This document shows positions 50,863 through 60,597 of a stretch of DNA of 64,000 nt, piece after piece; position 1 is the first letter of the stretch, and each line of letters begins with the position of its first letter. A model generated the notes under the pieces. It did no database searches. It was given only the letters and a program-made list of their open reading frames with translations, and was not told where the DNA came from. Location of the stretch: contig NZ_LXFV01000015.1 in the NCBI RefSeq assembly GCF_002847345.1, positions 112,584 through 176,583 of the forward strand, read 5' to 3'. The position numbers were made by a program, and so were the translations under genes. This stretch comes from Pectobacterium peruviense. GTDB lineage: Bacteria > Pseudomonadota > Gammaproteobacteria > Enterobacterales > Enterobacteriaceae.

Positions 50863-50931
50863 TATACCCTAAATAATTCGAGTTGCGTGAAGGCAGCCAA
50901 CGCACAAGCAGCTTGAAGTATGACGGGTATA
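50863..50931 (+). repeat. Short ERIC element with internal deletion (copy E) in the glnA 3' untranslated region
   Basis: This 69-bp element keeps both ERIC ends (TATACCCTAAATAATTCGAG and CTTGAAGTATGACGGGTATA) but lacks the central GAATCCCC...CTGGGGTGAG core. The join falls between GCGTGAAGGC and AGCCAACGCAC. It starts 20 bp after the glnA stop and ends before the terminator at 51023, so it should be transcribed with glnA. Confidence 0.9.
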
Positions 50932-51022
50932 TCTCGGCGTGGTTGGGTGTGCTGATATCCAACCATGACCGATGAACAACAGAATACTAAGAAGTTTGTT
51001 CTTGTTGCCGTGGAAACGCTTC

Positions 51023-51047
51023 AGCCCATCTTCGGATGGGCTTTTTT
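51023..51047 (+). terminator. Rho-independent terminator/attenuator between glnA and glnL
   Basis: AGCCCATC-TTCG-GATGGGCT is a perfect 8-bp stem with a UUCG loop followed by TTTTT. It should end most glnA transcripts and keep glnL and glnG at lower levels. Confidence 0.92.
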
Positions 51048-51097
51048 CACCACCGGCATTGGCCGTTGCGACGTAACATCCATCATCCACACTACAA

Positions 51098-51114
51098 TGC
51101 ACCATGCTGGTGCG
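51098..51114. promoter_or_regulatory. NtrC site at the glnL promoter
   Basis: TGCACCATGCTGGTGCG matches the NtrC dyad almost perfectly and lies 13-29 bp before the glnL start. In E. coli a similar site lets NtrC repress the internal glnL promoter. Confidence 0.75.
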
Positions 51115-51126
51115 GGAGTCTGCGTT

Positions 51127-52176
51127 ATGGCAACAGGCACGCTGCCCGATGCTGGGCAGATCCTAAATTCCCTGATAAACAGCATCTTATTGCTGGATAA
51201 CGATCTGGCGATTCACTATTCCAACCCGGCAGCACAGCAATTACTGGCACAAAGTTCGCGTAAATTATCCGGCACACCGCTGCCCGATTTGCTGGGATAT
51301 TTTTCTCTGAACGTCGATTTGCTGCGTGAAAGTCTGGATTCAGGGCAAGGTTTTACGGATAACGAAGTCACGCTCGTCGTGGATGGTAAAGCGCACATCA
51401 TGTCGCTCACCGCTCAGCGGGTACAAAACAATTTTATCCTACTGGAAATGGCGCCGATGGATAACCAGCGTCGTCTCAGTCAGGAACAGCTTCAACATGC
51501 ACAACAGCAGGCCGCCCGTGATTTGGTCCGGGGCTTGGCGCATGAGATAAAAAATCCGCTTGGCGGATTGCGCGGTGCTGCACAGTTGCTTGCCAAAGCA
51601 TTGCCCGACCCGGCACTGACGGAATATACCAAAGTCATTATTGAACAAGCTGATCGTCTGCGTAATCTGGTTGATCGCCTGCTCGGGCCACAGCAGCCTG
51701 GCCTGCACGTTACCCAAAGCATCCATCAGGTTGCAGAACGCGTTTGCCAACTTGTTTCGCTGGAAAAGCCAGATAACGTGACGCTGGTAAAAGACTATGA
51801 CCCCAGCCTGCCAGAGTTGACGCACGATCCCGACCAGATTGAACAGGTACTGCTGAATATTACCCGCAATGCGCTACAGGCGCTGGGCGAGGAAGGCGGG
51901 ACGATTACGATACGTACCCGCACGGCTTTTCAGCTTACTTTGCACGGCGTGCGCTATCGTCTCGCCGCACGTATTGACGTGGAAGATGACGGCCCTGGCG
52001 TACCCGCTCAGCTACAGGACACCCTGTTTTACCCGATGGTGAGCGGACGCGAAGGGGGAACCGGTTTAGGGCTTTCCATCGCCCGCAGTCTTATCGACCA
52101 GCACTCAGGTAAAATTGAATTTAACAGTTGGCCAGGACACACCGAATTCTCGGTTTACCTGCCCATTCGCCAGTGA
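51127..52176 (+). CDS. glnL: Nitrogen sensor histidine kinase/phosphatase NtrB
   Basis: The 349-residue cytosolic kinase starts [17 protein letters not shown] as in E. coli. It has a PAS domain (about 5-110), the phospho-acceptor His139 in [13 protein letters not shown], and a HATPase domain with the N box [16 protein letters not shown] and [13 protein letters not shown]. Controlled by PII, it phosphorylates or dephosphorylates NtrC. GGGAG precedes the ATG; the open frame continues upstream to 50965 but that part runs through the terminator and operator. It is 8 bp from glnG. Confidence 0.97.
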   Translation: MATGTLPDAGQILNSLINSILLLDNDLAIHYSNPAAQQLLAQSSRKLSGTPLPDLLGYFSLNVDLLRESLDSGQGFTDNEVTLVVDGKAHIMSLTAQRVQNNFILLEMAPMDNQRRLSQEQLQHAQQQAARDLVRGLAHEIKNPLGGLRGAAQLLAKALPDPALTEYTKVIIEQADRLRNLVDRLLGPQQPGLHVTQSIHQVAERVCQLVSLEKPDNVTLVKDYDPSLPELTHDPDQIEQVLLNITRNALQALGEEGGTITIRTRTAFQLTLHGVRYRLAARIDVEDDGPGVPAQLQDTLFYPMVSGREGGTGLGLSIARSLIDQHSGKIEFNSWPGHTEFSVYLPIRQ

Positions 52177-52184
52177 GGTTCACA

Positions 52185-53597
52185 ATGCAACGAGGGATAG
52201 TCTGGATTGTCGATGACGATAGCTCCATCCGTTGGGTGCTGGAGCGCGCGCTTGCTGGTGCGGGTTTAACCTGCGCAACGTTTGAGAACGGAAATCAGGT
52301 ATTGCATGCGCTAACAACACAAACACCCGACGTTCTGCTGTCCGACATCCGCATGCCAGGGATGGATGGATTAGCGCTCTTACAGCAAATCAAACAGCGC
52401 CACCCGATGCTCCCGGTCATCATTATGACGGCACATTCCGATCTGGATGCCGCCGTCAGTGCTTATCAACAGGGTGCGTTCGACTATTTGCCGAAACCGT
52501 TTGATATTGATGAGGCCGTCGCGCTAGTTGAGCGTGCAATCAGCCATTATCTGGAGCAGCAACAACCGGTACGCAACCAGCCGATCAATGGCCCGACAAC
52601 GGACATCATCGGCGAAGCACCTGCGATGCAGGATGTCTTTCGCATCATCGGTCGTCTGTCTCGCTCATCGATCAGCGTGCTGATTAACGGCGAATCGGGA
52701 ACGGGTAAAGAACTGGTGGCACATGCCCTGCATCGCCATAGTCCGCGCACCAAAGCCCCTTTTATCGCCCTGAATATGGCGGCAATTCCCAAGGATCTGA
52801 TCGAATCGGAATTGTTTGGTCATGAGAAAGGCGCATTTACGGGTGCAAACCAAATTCGTCAGGGCCGCTTTGAGCAGGCCGATGGCGGTACGCTGTTTCT
52901 GGATGAAATCGGCGATATGCCGCTAGACGTGCAAACACGCCTGTTGCGCGTATTGGCCGATGGGCAGTTTTATCGCGTTGGCGGCTATGCGGCGGTGAAA
53001 GTGGATGTCCGCATTATCGCAGCAACGCACCAAAACCTTGAACAGCGCGTGCAAGAAGGCAAATTCCGTGATGACCTGTTTCACCGCCTGAATGTGATCC
53101 GCGTTCATCTGCCGCCACTGCGTGAACGTCGGGAAGATATTCCCCGTCTGGCGCGTTATTTCTTGCAGGCAACGGCCAAAGAGTTGGGTGTCGAGCCAAA
53201 GAATTTGCATCCAGAAGCGGAAACAGCACTAACGCGTTTACCGTGGCCTGGCAACGTTCGCCAATTGGAGAACACCTGCCGCTGGTTGACGGTCATGGCT
53301 GCCGGTCAAGAGGTGCTGATTCAGGATCTGCCGCCGGAGCTATTCGAGACCACTGCGCCCGATTCTACTGTGCATATCTTGCCAGACAGTTGGGCCACGC
53401 TATTGGCACAATGGGCCGATCGCGCGCTGCGTTCCGGTCATCAAAATCTGCTAGCGGAAGCACAGCCAGAAATGGAAAGAACACTGCTTACGACAGCATT
53501 ACGGCACACGCAGGGCCATAAACAGGAAGCCGCAAGGCTACTGGGATGGGGCAGAAATACCCTAACGCGTAAACTAAAAGAGCTGGGAATGGAGTAG
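52185..53597 (+). CDS. glnG: Nitrogen regulator NtrC (sigma-54 activator)
   Basis: The 470-residue response regulator has a receiver domain with Asp54 ([12 protein letters not shown]), a sigma-54 AAA+ domain (Walker A GESGTGKE, the sigma-54-contacting GAFTGA loop, Walker [11 protein letters not shown]), and a C-terminal Fis-type helix-turn-helix ([19 protein letters not shown]). It activates glnA and other nitrogen genes. GAGG lies six bases before the ATG at 52185. It is one residue longer than the E. coli protein. Confidence 0.97.
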   Translation: MQRGIVWIVDDDSSIRWVLERALAGAGLTCATFENGNQVLHALTTQTPDVLLSDIRMPGMDGLALLQQIKQRHPMLPVIIMTAHSDLDAAVSAYQQGAFDYLPKPFDIDEAVALVERAISHYLEQQQPVRNQPINGPTTDIIGEAPAMQDVFRIIGRLSRSSISVLINGESGTGKELVAHALHRHSPRTKAPFIALNMAAIPKDLIESELFGHEKGAFTGANQIRQGRFEQADGGTLFLDEIGDMPLDVQTRLLRVLADGQFYRVGGYAAVKVDVRIIAATHQNLEQRVQEGKFRDDLFHRLNVIRVHLPPLRERREDIPRLARYFLQATAKELGVEPKNLHPEAETALTRLPWPGNVRQLENTCRWLTVMAAGQEVLIQDLPPELFETTAPDSTVHILPDSWATLLAQWADRALRSGHQNLLAEAQPEMERTLLTTALRHTQGHKQEAARLLGWGRNTLTRKLKELGME

Positions 53598-53740
53598 CGA
53601 GATTGCTTTTTTATTACTCAATTGTTAAGAAATAAACTGGTGATAAAAAATACAATCTGGCGCACGAAATTGTCATTAATTTGTCCTTTACTTGCCTCGA
53701 GTCAGCAGTATGATCGTGTCGCTGATTCGGGAGGAACACC

Positions 53741-53863
53741 ATGCTGGACTCATTGATTTCTGCAGCAACACATGGCGCTGAAATTGGCTCCGCGGCAAGT
53801 CATTCGCCGCAGGCTGCTATTGCCGCCGTTTTGTGTGCTGCACTGATTAACTTCTTTAGTTAA
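53741..53863 (+). CDS. yshB: Small membrane protein YshB
   Basis: This 40-residue frame encodes MLDSLISAATHGAEIGSAAS followed by HSPQAAIAAVLCAALINFFS, with one hydrophobic C-terminal segment. E. coli YshB (36 residues) lies at the same place between glnG and hemN, and the tail HTPQTAVAAVLCAAMIGLFS, as I recall it, matches closely. GGGAGGA lies seven bases before the ATG. The N-terminal half is less conserved. A strong terminator follows. YshB has been linked to intracellular growth of Salmonella; its molecular role is unknown. Confidence 0.85.
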   Translation: MLDSLISAATHGAEIGSAASHSPQAAIAAVLCAALINFFS

Positions 53864-53880
53864 TCCTATAAACGTTTGAG

Positions 53881-53920
53881 AACAGCCAGCCGGTACTAAC
53901 ATCGACTGGCTGTTTTTTTT
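53881..53920 (+). terminator. Rho-independent terminator after yshB, shared with hemN
   Basis: AACAGCCAG / CTGGCTGTT form a 9-bp stem with a 14-base loop, followed by eight T residues on the plus strand. It lies between the convergent yshB and hemN genes, whose stop is at 53922. Confidence 0.9.
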
Positions 53921-53921
53921 G

Positions 53922-55295
53922 TTAAATCACGCGGGAAAATTGCTGCGTTCTGAGCTTGCTACGTAAATAAACATCAAAACACATACAGATATTGCGGATC
54001 AGCAAACGTCCTTTCGGCGTTACCACCAGCCCGTCTTCCTGACTATCGACTAGCCCATCAGCCACCAGCGGTGCCAATAACGCTAAATCCTGCTCAAAGT
54101 AGGTTTTAAAGTCGATGGCATATTCCGCTTCAATCGGCGCATAGCTGAGTTGGAAATTACAAATCAGCGTCTTAATCACATCGCGGCGGAGACAATCATC
54201 ACGCGTCAGCTGTAATCCACGCCATAAGCCATTTCCTTTGTCTTTAACCTGAGCATAATACTGTTTCAGCTCTTTCTGGTTCTGGGCATAGTTATCACCG
54301 ATCATACTAATCGCCGAAACGCCCATACCAAGAAGATCGCTATCGCCCTGCGTCGTATAGCCTTGGAAATTGCGATGCAGCTTCCCTTCCCGCTGCGCCA
54401 CCGCCAGCTCATCATCCGGGCGAGCAAAGTGATCCATACCGATAAACTGATAGCCCGACTGCGTCAGCGAGCCAATCGTCTGTTGCAGAATATCCAGCTT
54501 TTGCTCCGCGCTCGGTAAATCCGCGTCTTTAATCTTGCGCTGTGCCGCAAACAGGCTGGGCAAATGCGCATAGTTAAAAACGCTAAGCCGATGCGGATTT
54601 AATTCCGCAACGCGCTGTAGCGTAAAAGCGAAGCTTTCTGGCGTTTGTTTCGGCAGACCGTAAATCAAATCAATATTGGTGGAGGCGAAACCAAGCGCCT
54701 TCGCCCGTTCAATGAGGGCAAAAATAAAGTCTTCATCCTGCTCACGGTTGACCAGCTTCTGAACGTCTTTATTAAAATCCTGCACCCCCATGCTAAGACG
54801 GTTAAACCCTTCAGCACGCAGATGATCGAGGACGTCCAGTTCAATTTCTCTCGGGTCAACTTCAAGCGACAGCTCAGCCTGCTCAGAAAAAGAGAACAGC
54901 TCGCGCAACAGCGACATTAGCCGGCTAATTTGTATTTTATTCAGGTAGGTTGGCGTACCGCCGCCCCAATGCAATTGCGTCACCGTTCGTCCAACGAATA
55001 GCGGTGCACGCTGGCGAATTTCCTGCTCTAGCACATCAAGGTATTCATCGGCTTTATGCTGCTGGCGCGTAACCAGCTTATTACAGCCGCAGAAATAGCA
55101 CAGCCGATGACAAAAAGGGATGTGGATATACAACGACAGCGGTCGCGCCGGATAACGGGCGATGGCATGCTGAAATGCAGGCTCATCGTAAGCTTCACTG
55201 AATTCTAACGCTGTGGGATATGATGTATAACGCGGCCCAGAATAGTTATATTTTTGAATCAGGGCCAGATCCCAGTCAACGGACGGTATCGACAT
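53922..55295 (-). CDS. hemN: Oxygen-independent coproporphyrinogen III oxidase
   Basis: HemN is a radical SAM enzyme that decarboxylates coproporphyrinogen III in anaerobic haem synthesis. The 457-residue protein equals E. coli HemN in length. It has the iron-sulfur motif CHRLCYFCGC (CxxxCxxC), GGGTPTYL, and the C-terminal GRLLIRNICMCFD segment. It lies between yshB and yihI. Palindromic repeats and a small frame precede it. Confidence 0.97.
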   Translation of the reverse strand: MSIPSVDWDLALIQKYNYSGPRYTSYPTALEFSEAYDEPAFQHAIARYPARPLSLYIHIPFCHRLCYFCGCNKLVTRQQHKADEYLDVLEQEIRQRAPLFVGRTVTQLHWGGGTPTYLNKIQISRLMSLLRELFSFSEQAELSLEVDPREIELDVLDHLRAEGFNRLSMGVQDFNKDVQKLVNREQDEDFIFALIERAKALGFASTNIDLIYGLPKQTPESFAFTLQRVAELNPHRLSVFNYAHLPSLFAAQRKIKDADLPSAEQKLDILQQTIGSLTQSGYQFIGMDHFARPDDELAVAQREGKLHRNFQGYTTQGDSDLLGMGVSAISMIGDNYAQNQKELKQYYAQVKDKGNGLWRGLQLTRDDCLRRDVIKTLICNFQLSYAPIEAEYAIDFKTYFEQDLALLAPLVADGLVDSQEDGLVVTPKGRLLIRNICMCFDVYLRSKLRTQQFSRVI

Positions 55296-55365
55296 ATTCG
55301 CTCACTCCTTCCAGTTTTTACTCGGTGGGTTATCCTTCCCCTCCTTCAGATCACCAAAAAAATGG

Positions 55366-55465
55366 CGTTCAGAAACGCTCCCTGCGTTTTGTTACTCGTC
55401 TCATCCTTGAGACTCACCCTAAAGGGCCGTCACGTTGTGACGTTCAAAAACGCTCCCTGCGTTTT
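55366..55465. repeat. Palindrome-rich repeat cluster between hemN and yihI
   Basis: Two direct copies of a 25-26 bp unit containing AACGCTCCCTGCGTTTT (55366-55390 and 55441-55465), itself a hairpin, are 75 bp apart. Between them are GTCTCA-TCCT-TGAGAC, CCCT-AA-AGGG and CGTCAC-GTT-GTGACG. Five potential hairpins in 100 bp suggest a REP-like or mobile intergenic element. It is unrelated to the ERIC copies. Confidence 0.8.
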
Positions 55466-55614
55466 TGTCTTGGGCGTCGAACCTGATTCACGCGCCCGTT
55501 AAACAGGGCGCGATGCAATCGGTGCTTACGCTTCGACAATAGCCATAGTTTACTGAACAGACAGAGCAGATAAAACGCCACCAGCAATATCAGGAACAGA
55601 AACAGCCATTTCAT
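55444..55614 (-). CDS. Candidate small membrane protein, 56 residues, downstream of yihI
   Basis: The frame encodes MKWLFLFLILLVAFYLLCLF as a single membrane helix, followed by a very basic tail (SKRKHRLHRALFNGR, then RRPRQKRRERF). It starts 4 bp after the yihI stop and could be translated by coupling, as no clear ribosome binding site exists. The last ten codons and stop come from the palindromic repeat at 55441-55465, so the gene may be truncated or extended by repeat insertion. The hydrophobic start recalls DUF2489 proteins found after yihI in other gamma-proteobacteria, but this is only a guess. Confidence 0.45.
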   Translation of the reverse strand: MKWLFLFLILLVAFYLLCLFSKLWLLSKRKHRLHRALFNGRVNQVRRPRQKRRERF

Positions 55615-55617
55615 TGA

Positions 55618-56172
55618 TTAGAGCGCGTCTTTCGGGTTATTACGTTTTAAAAGCTGCAACATGTCTTCCTGTTGCTCTTCTTCGTCATCATCACCCAGCT
55701 CGATTCCAAGCTCTTCCATCAGGATATCGATACGATCCAGCGTTTCATCAACCCATGATTGATCTTTAGCGCTCAGCGTTTCACCGCTATCCAGACGATC
55801 CAACAATGCATCCAGACGCGCATCATTTTCTAACATTTCCAGCTCTTCTTCCGGTGACATTGCTGGCTTGGCAGCACTGACTTTTTCCACAGGCTCAGAA
55901 GGCTTCAACTTAGGCTTCGGTTTAACGATAGCGCTATCCAATACGCCAAGCTGTACAGGCTTTTTGCTGCCGATACGTGGATCGGCGACTTTACGTTGGC
56001 CAGAATTCTGATCGGTAGACGATTTTTCCTGAGTCCGGCTACCCGCTGCATGGCCACGATGTTTTTTATCTCTTTTCCGATCCCGCGCTTCACGTTCCAG
56101 CTCTTCGCGGGTTTTTCTTTTTACTTTAGGTTTTCCTGCCTTATCGGCAGCCCCTTTGACAGGTCGGTTCAT
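55618..56172 (-). CDS. yihI: Der GTPase-activating protein YihI
   Basis: The 184-residue protein has a very basic N-terminal half ([25 protein letters not shown]) and an acidic C-terminal half ([21 protein letters not shown], ending with Asp/Glu runs). This is the composition of YihI, which stimulates the ribosome-assembly GTPase Der. It lies between hemN and engB as in E. coli. The sRNA gene csrC, found beside it in E. coli, is not present. Confidence 0.93.
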   Translation of the reverse strand: MNRPVKGAADKAGKPKVKRKTREELEREARDRKRDKKHRGHAAGSRTQEKSSTDQNSGQRKVADPRIGSKKPVQLGVLDSAIVKPKPKLKPSEPVEKVSAAKPAMSPEEELEMLENDARLDALLDRLDSGETLSAKDQSWVDETLDRIDILMEELGIELGDDDEEEQQEDMLQLLKRNNPKDAL

Positions 56173-56375
56173 AATGTTGTTCTCAGGTACACAGATATAA
56201 GGGAAGTGCGGCGGAATCTAGCAGAAAGCTGCGTAAGAAAAAAGCGCCCACATCAGACGGCTGAGCTTTTCTTTTCACACTCACCCGTTGCATTTCGAGG
56301 CAGATAAAGCCGCCTTTATTGTCAGTTACAGGTATAATCCCCAACCAGACAGAGATCCAGATAGAGATAACCATC

Positions 56376-57011
56376 GTGACCCAGCAATATAACTACCACA
56401 TGACGCGTTTTATCATCAGCGCCCCGGATATTCGCCATCTGGCAACAGATAGCGGTATTGAAGTGGCCTTTGCTGGGCGCTCTAACGCCGGAAAATCCAG
56501 CGCGCTGAACACGTTGACCAACCAGAAGAGCCTAGCACGAACCAGTAAAACACCGGGTCGTACCCAGTTGATCAACCTGTTTCAGGTAGCTGACGGCGTG
56601 CGTTTAGTCGACCTTCCCGGCTACGGCTATGCCGAAGTACCGGAGCAAATGAAGATCAAATGGCAACGTGCGCTCGGTGAATACCTGCAAAAGCGTAACA
56701 GCCTGAAGGGTCTGGTTGTGCTGATGGATATTCGTCATCCGCTGAAAGATCTCGATCAGCAAATGATTCAGTGGGCAGTCGATGTCGAACTTCCGGTCTT
56801 AGTACTGCTGACCAAAGCCGATAAGCTGGCTTCAGGCGCACGTAAGACACAGTTGCATATGGTTCGCGAAGCTGTCGCGCCATTTATGGGTGATATTCAG
56901 GTCGAGGCATTTTCGTCACTGAAAAAAATCGGTGTCGATAAACTACAGCAGAAATTGGATAACTGGTTCAGCACATTGCAACACGTTGAAGAAGAACAAG
57001 ACGCTGAATAA
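56376..57011 (+). CDS. engB: Ribosome-biogenesis GTPase EngB (YihA/YsxC)
   Basis: The 211-residue GTPase aids 50S subunit assembly. It has G1 GRSNAGKSS, the [10 protein letters not shown] switch, G3 [10 protein letters not shown] and G4 LTKADKL. The GTG start at 56376 gives [20 protein letters not shown], matching the E. coli N-terminus in position; an ATG at 56400 is an alternative. It is divergent from yihI and converges on spf. Confidence 0.96.
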   Translation: MTQQYNYHMTRFIISAPDIRHLATDSGIEVAFAGRSNAGKSSALNTLTNQKSLARTSKTPGRTQLINLFQVADGVRLVDLPGYGYAEVPEQMKIKWQRALGEYLQKRNSLKGLVVLMDIRHPLKDLDQQMIQWAVDVELPVLVLLTKADKLASGARKTQLHMVREAVAPFMGDIQVEAFSSLKKIGVDKLQQKLDNWFSTLQHVEEEQDAE

Positions 57012-57179
57012 TCCTTTCGCGTGGTGCAGAGTGCCATAACTCGCATCACGTCATCACTTTCCCTCGACGGTCCCCCACCAGAGACGTTCTTTTCACACCC
57101 GAAATAGTGCTAACACGTTGCTGTCTGCCACGCTGTCGCCGGCATTTTTGCGGGTAAAAAAAACCTGGATAAAGCCCAT

Positions 57180-57285
57180 AAAAAACGCCCCGCTCAAAAC
57201 TGAGCGGGGCGGCTAATATTCAGCCAAATCCGATTACGTGAAGTAAAAGGTCTGAAAGATAGAACATCTTACCTCTGTACCCTAC
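57180..57285 (-). ncRNA. spf: Spot 42 small RNA
   Basis: The minus-strand sequence GTAGGGTACAGAGGTAAGAT is followed by the conserved unstructured region (CTTTTACTTCACGTAATCGG) and a terminator hairpin CGCCCCGCTCA/TGAGCGGGGCG with six T residues. It is nearly identical to E. coli Spot 42 except in the terminator stem. Spot 42 is an Hfq-dependent RNA, repressed by cAMP-CRP in E. coli, that represses secondary carbon-use genes. It lies between polA and engB as in E. coli. Length is about 106 nt. Confidence 0.97.
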
Positions 57286-57429
57286 ATCTTTAACTCTACC
57301 CTATTTTTTCGCGGGAACAAAGGCTTTTTTGTTGTTTACTTTCATACAAAATGGTTATCGATTACACAAAGTTAAACCAGGTCACACAATACTGTTATTT
57401 AATTACAGAAATAGCACAAGAATCGGCCA

Positions 57430-60219
57430 TTAATGCGCTTGATCCCAATTCATGCCTGTACCGATATCTACCTGTAACGGGACATTTAATTGCATACAAC
57501 CCTCCATTAATACCTTGATTTTACTAATGGATTCTTCAATAACCGAATCATGAATCTCGAAAACTAACTCATCGTGAACCTGCATGATCATCTTCACCAA
57601 CGGTGCGTCTTTCTGTAGCCACTCATCAATTGCGATCATCGCTTTCTTGATGATATCAGCTGCCGTCCCCTGCATCGGGGCGTTAATCGCCGCACGCTCA
57701 GCGCCTTTACGCGCCATCGCATTACGCGAATGGATGTCTGGCAGGTAGAGACGGCGACCATCCAATGTGGACACATAGCCATGCTCTGCGACCTGTTGCC
57801 GCGTCCGCTCCATGTAATCCTGCACGCCTGGATAGCGCTCAAAATACAGGTTCATGTACTTCTGTGATTCGCTACGGGGAATATTCAACTGACGTGACAA
57901 ACCAAATGCACTCATACCGTAGATCAGACCGAAGTTGATCGCTTTCGCACTACGACGCTGTTCTGACGTCACCTTATCCAATGCGATGCCAAACACTTCT
58001 GACGCCGTTGCTCGGTGGATATCCAGCCCGTTTGCGAACGCATTCAACAACCCTTCATCACCCGATAGATGCGCCATAATACGCAGTTCGATTTGCGAGT
58101 AGTCAGCCGCAACAATGCTATAGTCTTTAGGCGCAATGAATGCCTGACGAATACGGCGTCCCTCATCATTACGCACCGGGATGTTTTGCAGGTTAGGGTC
58201 GCTGGAAGACAAGCGTCCGGTTGCAGTAACAGCCTGATGATAAGAGGTATGCACGCGCTTCGTGGCCGGATTGATCATCAGCGGCAGCTTATCGGTGTAA
58301 GTAGATTTCAGCTTGGCTAAGCCACGATATTCCAGAATCAGCTTAGGCAGAGGGTAATCCAGCGCCAACTCAGCCAGCACTTCCTCATTCGTTGACGGTG
58401 CGCCCTTTGGCGTTTTCTTCAGAATCGGCAGCTTTTGCTTTTCATAAAGAATACCCTGTAGCTGTTTGGTCGACGAGAGGTTGAATTCTTCGCCAGCCAG
58501 CTCATACGCTTGTGCTTCCAGCTCAGCCAGACGCGTTGTTAGTTCTTTTGAGTGTTCTGCCAGAATTGCGGGATCGATCAGCACGCCAGTACGTTCGATG
58601 CGGGATAAAACCGGAACCAATGGCATATCGATGGTCTGGAAGACCTGACACAGATCGGCATGCGGCTGGAGTTTCCCCCATAGCGTCTGGTGTAGATGCA
58701 GCGTAACGTCAGCATCCTCAGCCGCATAAGGCCCAGCCTGTTCCAGTGCGATCTGATTAAACGTCAGCTGATTTTTCCCCTTACCTGCAATCTCTTCAAA
58801 GGTAATGGTTTTGTGTTTCAGATAGCGCTCGGCCAAGCTATCCATATCGTGACGACCCGCAACGCTGTCGAGCACATAAGATTCCAGCATGGTATCAAAC
58901 GCGATGCCGCGTAAATCGATGTCATATCGCTGCATCACGCCCTTATCAAATTTGAGATTCTGACCAATCTTAAGCAGCTTCTCATCTTCTAGGAGCGGTT
59001 TGAATAATGCCAATACTTGGGCGCGATCCAACTGCTCAGGCGCATCCAGATAATCATGAGCCAACGGCAAATAAGCCGCTTCGCCTGGCTTAATCGAAAA
59101 TGACAGACCAATCAGATTGGCGGTAAGCGTATCCAGCCCGTCAGTTTCCGTATCGAAAGCGAAAACCTCGGCCTGTTTTATACGCTCAATCCAATCCAAC
59201 AGCGTTTTTTCATCAAGAATCGTGACATAACCATCGGCAGAAAGCGTAGGCGTGCTGTCTTCTTCAACCGACTGCTCGACCACCGCATTACTCACCGTCT
59301 GAACAGGCTGGCTGCTCTTTTTACCCTGCATCCAAGTGCCTGATTCAATATCTGATAACCAGCGTTTAAATTCATAGCGGGAGAAGAGGCGATGCAGTTC
59401 ATCCACATCCAGTTCGTTGACGGTGAGCTGCTCACAGCTGAGCTCCAGCTCAACATCCGTTTTAATGGTAGCAAGCTGATAAGAGAGGTAGGCCACTTCT
59501 TTATGCTGTTCCAGCTTCGGTGCCATGGTTTTTGCACCACGGAAGGAAAGCTCAGCAATTTTATCAAGGTTAGCATAGAGCGAATCCAGCCCACCAAGCC
59601 CTTGTAATAACGCCTGTGCAGTTTTCTCCCCCACACCAGGTACACCGGGAATGTTATCCGATGCATCCCCCATCAGCGCGAGGAAATCGATAATCAGCTC
59701 AGGTGGAATACCGTACTTATCACACACTTCTTGTGGGCCAAGAATCGTGTTGTTCATGGTATTAATGAGCGTCACACTTGGTGTCACCAACTGCGCCATA
59801 TCTTTATCGCCAGTACTAATCAGCACCGACTTACCGGCTTTTTCCGCCTGCACGGCGAGCGTGCCAATCACATCGTCTGCTTCTACGCCAGAAACCGCCA
59901 GAAGCGGTAGCCCCATCGCTTTCACCATATTATGCAGAGGCTCTATCTGCTCGCGTAGATCCTCCGGCATCGGTGGGCGATGAGCCTTATAGTTTTCGAA
60001 CAACTCGTCGCGAAACGTTTTCCCTTTCGCATCAAAAACAACAGCAACGTGGCTGGGATGATATTGCAGCAACAAACTGCGTAGCATATTCAGTACGCCA
60101 TACATTGCACCGGTTGCTTCTCCCGCGCTGTTTGTTAACGGAGGGAAAGCATGATAAGCACGATACAAATAGGATGAACCGTCTACCAGTATTAAAGGGT
60201 TTTCTGCAATCTGAGCCAT
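57430..60219 (-). CDS. polA: DNA polymerase I
   Basis: The 929-residue enzyme fills gaps and removes RNA primers. It has an N-terminal 5'-3' exonuclease ([40 protein letters not shown]), a 3'-5' exonuclease ([11 protein letters not shown] near 350), and a family A polymerase domain ([48 protein letters not shown]). All catalytic acidic residues are present. E. coli PolA has 928 residues. It is followed by spf, as in E. coli. Confidence 0.98.
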   Translation of the reverse strand: MAQIAENPLILVDGSSYLYRAYHAFPPLTNSAGEATGAMYGVLNMLRSLLLQYHPSHVAVVFDAKGKTFRDELFENYKAHRPPMPEDLREQIEPLHNMVKAMGLPLLAVSGVEADDVIGTLAVQAEKAGKSVLISTGDKDMAQLVTPSVTLINTMNNTILGPQEVCDKYGIPPELIIDFLALMGDASDNIPGVPGVGEKTAQALLQGLGGLDSLYANLDKIAELSFRGAKTMAPKLEQHKEVAYLSYQLATIKTDVELELSCEQLTVNELDVDELHRLFSRYEFKRWLSDIESGTWMQGKKSSQPVQTVSNAVVEQSVEEDSTPTLSADGYVTILDEKTLLDWIERIKQAEVFAFDTETDGLDTLTANLIGLSFSIKPGEAAYLPLAHDYLDAPEQLDRAQVLALFKPLLEDEKLLKIGQNLKFDKGVMQRYDIDLRGIAFDTMLESYVLDSVAGRHDMDSLAERYLKHKTITFEEIAGKGKNQLTFNQIALEQAGPYAAEDADVTLHLHQTLWGKLQPHADLCQVFQTIDMPLVPVLSRIERTGVLIDPAILAEHSKELTTRLAELEAQAYELAGEEFNLSSTKQLQGILYEKQKLPILKKTPKGAPSTNEEVLAELALDYPLPKLILEYRGLAKLKSTYTDKLPLMINPATKRVHTSYHQAVTATGRLSSSDPNLQNIPVRNDEGRRIRQAFIAPKDYSIVAADYSQIELRIMAHLSGDEGLLNAFANGLDIHRATASEVFGIALDKVTSEQRRSAKAINFGLIYGMSAFGLSRQLNIPRSESQKYMNLYFERYPGVQDYMERTRQQVAEHGYVSTLDGRRLYLPDIHSRNAMARKGAERAAINAPMQGTAADIIKKAMIAIDEWLQKDAPLVKMIMQVHDELVFEIHDSVIEESISKIKVLMEGCMQLNVPLQVDIGTGMNWDQAH

Positions 60220-60597
60220 AGCCTGCCGTGATCGTTGTGGTCTGTCATAGCGCTAAGCATGCCATAGGTCAGGGAAAGAGACGATCCTTAACGTAAGATA
60301 TTGGCTGATTTTGCATGGATCCTCGCAAGATCCTTCTGTGGATAACTTTGTGAATAGTTTTATCTGTTTAATTACTAATTCCTATTATTCTCTTGGTTTG
60401 TTTTTTTATATTCATAAATTTCATTAAGTTATAATATAAAGTGTTTATTTTAGAGACACAGTAATCCGTCATCCCATTTGTGGATATAAACAAAGAGATA
60501 AATAGATATTGTGGTGTGGCGAGATATAAAAGATAAGAGGGTGAACCGCGGGAAGGTATAAAGCCATGCGGTTTTACCCGCATGACTTATTAAATGA
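60220..60597. other. AT-rich polA-dsbA intergenic region with DnaA-box-like sequences
   Basis: These 378 bp carry the polA promoter and the dsbA terminator but no convincing gene; yihG and yihF, found here in E. coli, are missing. A perfect DnaA box (TGTGGATAA, 60337-60345) and a one-mismatch copy (TGTGGATAT, 60480-60488) flank about 130 bp of very AT-rich sequence. Confidence 0.5.
60566..60583 (-). terminator. Hairpin after dsbA
   Basis: On the minus strand ATGCGG-GTAAAA-CCGCAT forms a short stem followed by GGCTTTAT. It lies 15 bp beyond the dsbA stop. The T-run is weak, so efficiency is uncertain. Confidence 0.5.

Noticed and set aside
55366..55465. CRISPR-like direct repeats
   Set aside because: There are only two copies, the spacer region is itself palindromic, and no cas genes are in the window.
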